Shown in pieces: positions 62,807-64,000 of a DNA stretch of 64,000 nt. The position numbers and the translations under genes were made by a program. The DNA comes from Halopseudomonas formosensis (GTDB lineage Bacteria; Pseudomonadota; Gammaproteobacteria; Pseudomonadales; Pseudomonadaceae): positions 62,001 through 126,000 of the forward strand of contig NZ_FOYD01000003.1 of assembly GCF_900115905.1 (NCBI RefSeq). The letters are read 5' to 3'. The notes beneath the pieces were generated by a model that saw nothing but the letters and a program-made list of their open reading frames with translations, did not search any database and had not been told where the DNA came from. The stretch's first letter is position 1, and every line of letters begins with the position of its first letter.

Positions 62807-63085
62807 TCAGGCCCTGATGTCAACCAGCAGCCCCTTGCGCGGCAGCTCCGCTGCGACCGGGGCAGCGTCCGGCTGAGTCTGGACGGTATCGGTCTCACCA
62901 TCAGCCGTAGCGGTTTCGGCCTGCGGCTGGGGCTGCCGGCCTGTACCACCGGAAGTGTCCTGATCCACTGGCAGATCCGCCAGCGGATCCTGTGCCAGCG
63001 CTTGCGCCCCGGTAGGCCGGGGTTGCCGGTCCGGCTTGAACACCTCCTGCTGGGTGCCCGCCGGGGGTAATCCTGGAATCTGCAT
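62807..63085 (-). CDS. Small Gln/Pro-rich protein, unknown
   Basis: A 92-residue low-complexity hydrophilic protein, rich in Gln, Pro, Ala and Thr, with the end PRKGLLVDIRA, which looks more ordered. No signal peptide or domain is visible. It is divergent from rapA and probably cotranscribed with the 59-residue gene. The end LVDIRA is similar to the C-terminal motif of some flagella-related or unknown pseudomonad proteins, but I cannot assign it. Confidence 0.5.
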   Translation of the reverse strand: MQIPGLPPAGTQQEVFKPDRQPRPTGAQALAQDPLADLPVDQDTSGGTGRQPQPQAETATADGETDTVQTQPDAAPVAAELPRKGLLVDIRA

Positions 63086-63294
63086 CGCCTGCCTCGCTAC
63101 CGAATGATCCGCTCTGTCCCGTATGACCGCCTCAAGGCAAATTATCGGCGGCTTATCGCCTTAGTAGAGTGCGTTGGTCGGCTCGGGTTCATAATTATCC
63201 CCGTACGGCTGGGTTGCAACGCCAGCCAGCGGTTTTTACACACCCATGTATCAGTTACCATAGCGCCCTTTTCTCGGTACCGCAGGAGTGAGGC

Positions 63295-64000
63295 ATGACA
63301 GTATTTACCCCCGGACAGCGCTGGGTGAGTGACGGCGAGGCAGAGCTGGGATTGGGTACCGTGTTATCACAGGACGGCCGCCTGGTGGTCATGCTGTTCC
63401 CTGCCAGTGGCGAGACCCGTCACTATGCGATTCGCACCGCCCCGCTGACCCGGGTGCGTTTCAGTCCCGGCGATACCATTACCCATCACGAGGGCTGGAG
63501 CCTGACCGTCAGCGACGTGAGCGAACGGGACGGGCTGCTGCATTACCGCGGACTGCGCGAGGATGGCAGCGAGGCCGACTTCAGCGAGACCATGCTGGAC
63601 AACTTCATCCAGTTCCGCCTGGCCAGCGACCGGCTGTTCGCCAGCCAGATAGACCCCCTGCCCTGGTTCGGCCTGCGTTACGAGAGCCTGCGCCATTATT
63701 GCCGCATCCAGCGCTCGCCGCTGCTGGGACTGGCGGGTGTACGTACCCAGCCCATTGCCCATCAGCTGCATATCGCCCGTGACGTGGCCGACCGTATCGC
63801 CCCTCGCGTGCTGCTGGCGGACGAGGTCGGCCTGGGCAAGACCATCGAAGCCGGCCTGATCCTGCACCGCCAGCTGCAGACCGGACGGGTCCGCCGGGTG
63901 CTCATCGTGGTACCGGAGAACCTCCAGCACCAGTGGCTGGTGGAAATGCTGCGCCGCTTCAATCTGCGCTTTGCCCTGTTCAACAGCGAGCGCTGCCAGG
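63295..64000 (+). CDS. rapA: RNA polymerase-associated ATPase RapA (HepA), 5' part
   Basis: The first 235 residues of RapA, cut by the window edge. The N-terminus [20 protein letters not shown] is the family's double Tudor-like domain, and the SWI2/SNF2 Walker A motif DEVGLGKT lies at residues 176-183, with a [10 protein letters not shown] segment after it. RapA binds RNA polymerase and helps recycle it after transcription. GGAG lies a few bases upstream of the ATG at 63295. The remaining helicase domains are outside the window. Confidence 0.96.
   Translation, partial: MTVFTPGQRWVSDGEAELGLGTVLSQDGRLVVMLFPASGETRHYAIRTAPLTRVRFSPGDTITHHEGWSLTVSDVSERDGLLHYRGLREDGSEADFSETMLDNFIQFRLASDRLFASQIDPLPWFGLRYESLRHYCRIQRSPLLGLAGVRTQPIAHQLHIARDVADRIAPRVLLADEVGLGKTIEAGLILHRQLQTGRVRRVLIVVPENLQHQWLVEMLRRFNLRFALFNSERCQ

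Noticed and set aside
1-64000. CRISPR arrays, prophage, insertion sequences and integrons
   Set aside because: No regularly spaced repeats, transposase, integrase, phage structural gene or terminal inverted repeat pair was seen.

Overview
The window is GC-rich chromosomal DNA of a gammaproteobacterium in or near the family Pseudomonadaceae. The evidence is the gene order dnaX-ybaB-recR, the block argR-aruC-aruF-aruG-alaS-lysC-csrA followed by tRNA-Ser(GCT) and tRNA-Arg(ACG), an AmrZ-type ribbon-helix-helix regulator, a CcoM-like cbb3 oxidase subunit with an ANR box, and a FlgZ/YcgR gene beside flgAMN. A complete sodium-pump oxaloacetate decarboxylase (OadGAB) points to a sodium-rich habitat, so a marine or halotolerant pseudomonad (for example the Halopseudomonas lineage) is my best inference. 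No prophage, insertion sequence or CRISPR array was seen.

Layout. 1-10.5 kb holds housekeeping and small accessory genes: the 3' end of mnmC, a TSUP permease, yheU, recR, ybaB, dnaX, a lipoprotein esterase, the 4.5S RNA gene, a DUF3820 gene, a NhaP2-type antiporter, cueR, and a rhodanese/ArsR pair with a clear operator-like dyad. 10.5-26.2 kb is a flagellar and chemotaxis block. flgBCDE and flgFGHIJKL run on the minus strand, each behind a recognisable sigma-54 promoter. cheV-cheR lies upstream of flgB, and flgA-flgM-flgN-flgZ diverges on the plus strand, with a sigma-54 candidate before flgA and a FliA-type promoter before flgM. 26.2-30 kb has an MFS transporter and an uncharacterised EF-hand membrane protein. 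30-34.6 kb has tRNA-Arg(CCT), amrZ, the oad operon, tRNA-Arg(ACG) and tRNA-Ser(GCT). 34.6-43.4 kb has csrA, lysC, alaS and an arginine succinyltransferase (AST) cluster that lacks aruD, aruB and aruE.

43.5-61.1 kb is one tightly packed minus-strand run of 15 genes for a Wzx/Wzy-type exopolysaccharide. Ugd and a UDP-glucuronate epimerase supply uronic acid nucleotides, and a PglC-like transferase starts the repeat unit. Three glycosyltransferases extend it, Wzx flips it and Wzy polymerises it. A PCP (Wzz-like) protein, a kinase-like partner without its Walker A lysine, and a Wza lipoprotein export it. Two polysaccharide deacetylases, two GNAT-type transferases and a secreted glycosidase-like protein are positioned to modify it. 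I recognise the parts but not this exact combination, and it is the best candidate here for an undescribed system.

61.3-64 kb has a short-chain dehydrogenase, ccoM, two small conserved-looking genes and the 5' part of rapA. Starts were moved downstream of the longest possible start in many genes where the Shine-Dalgarno site and family N-terminus agreed; these choices are explained per gene.
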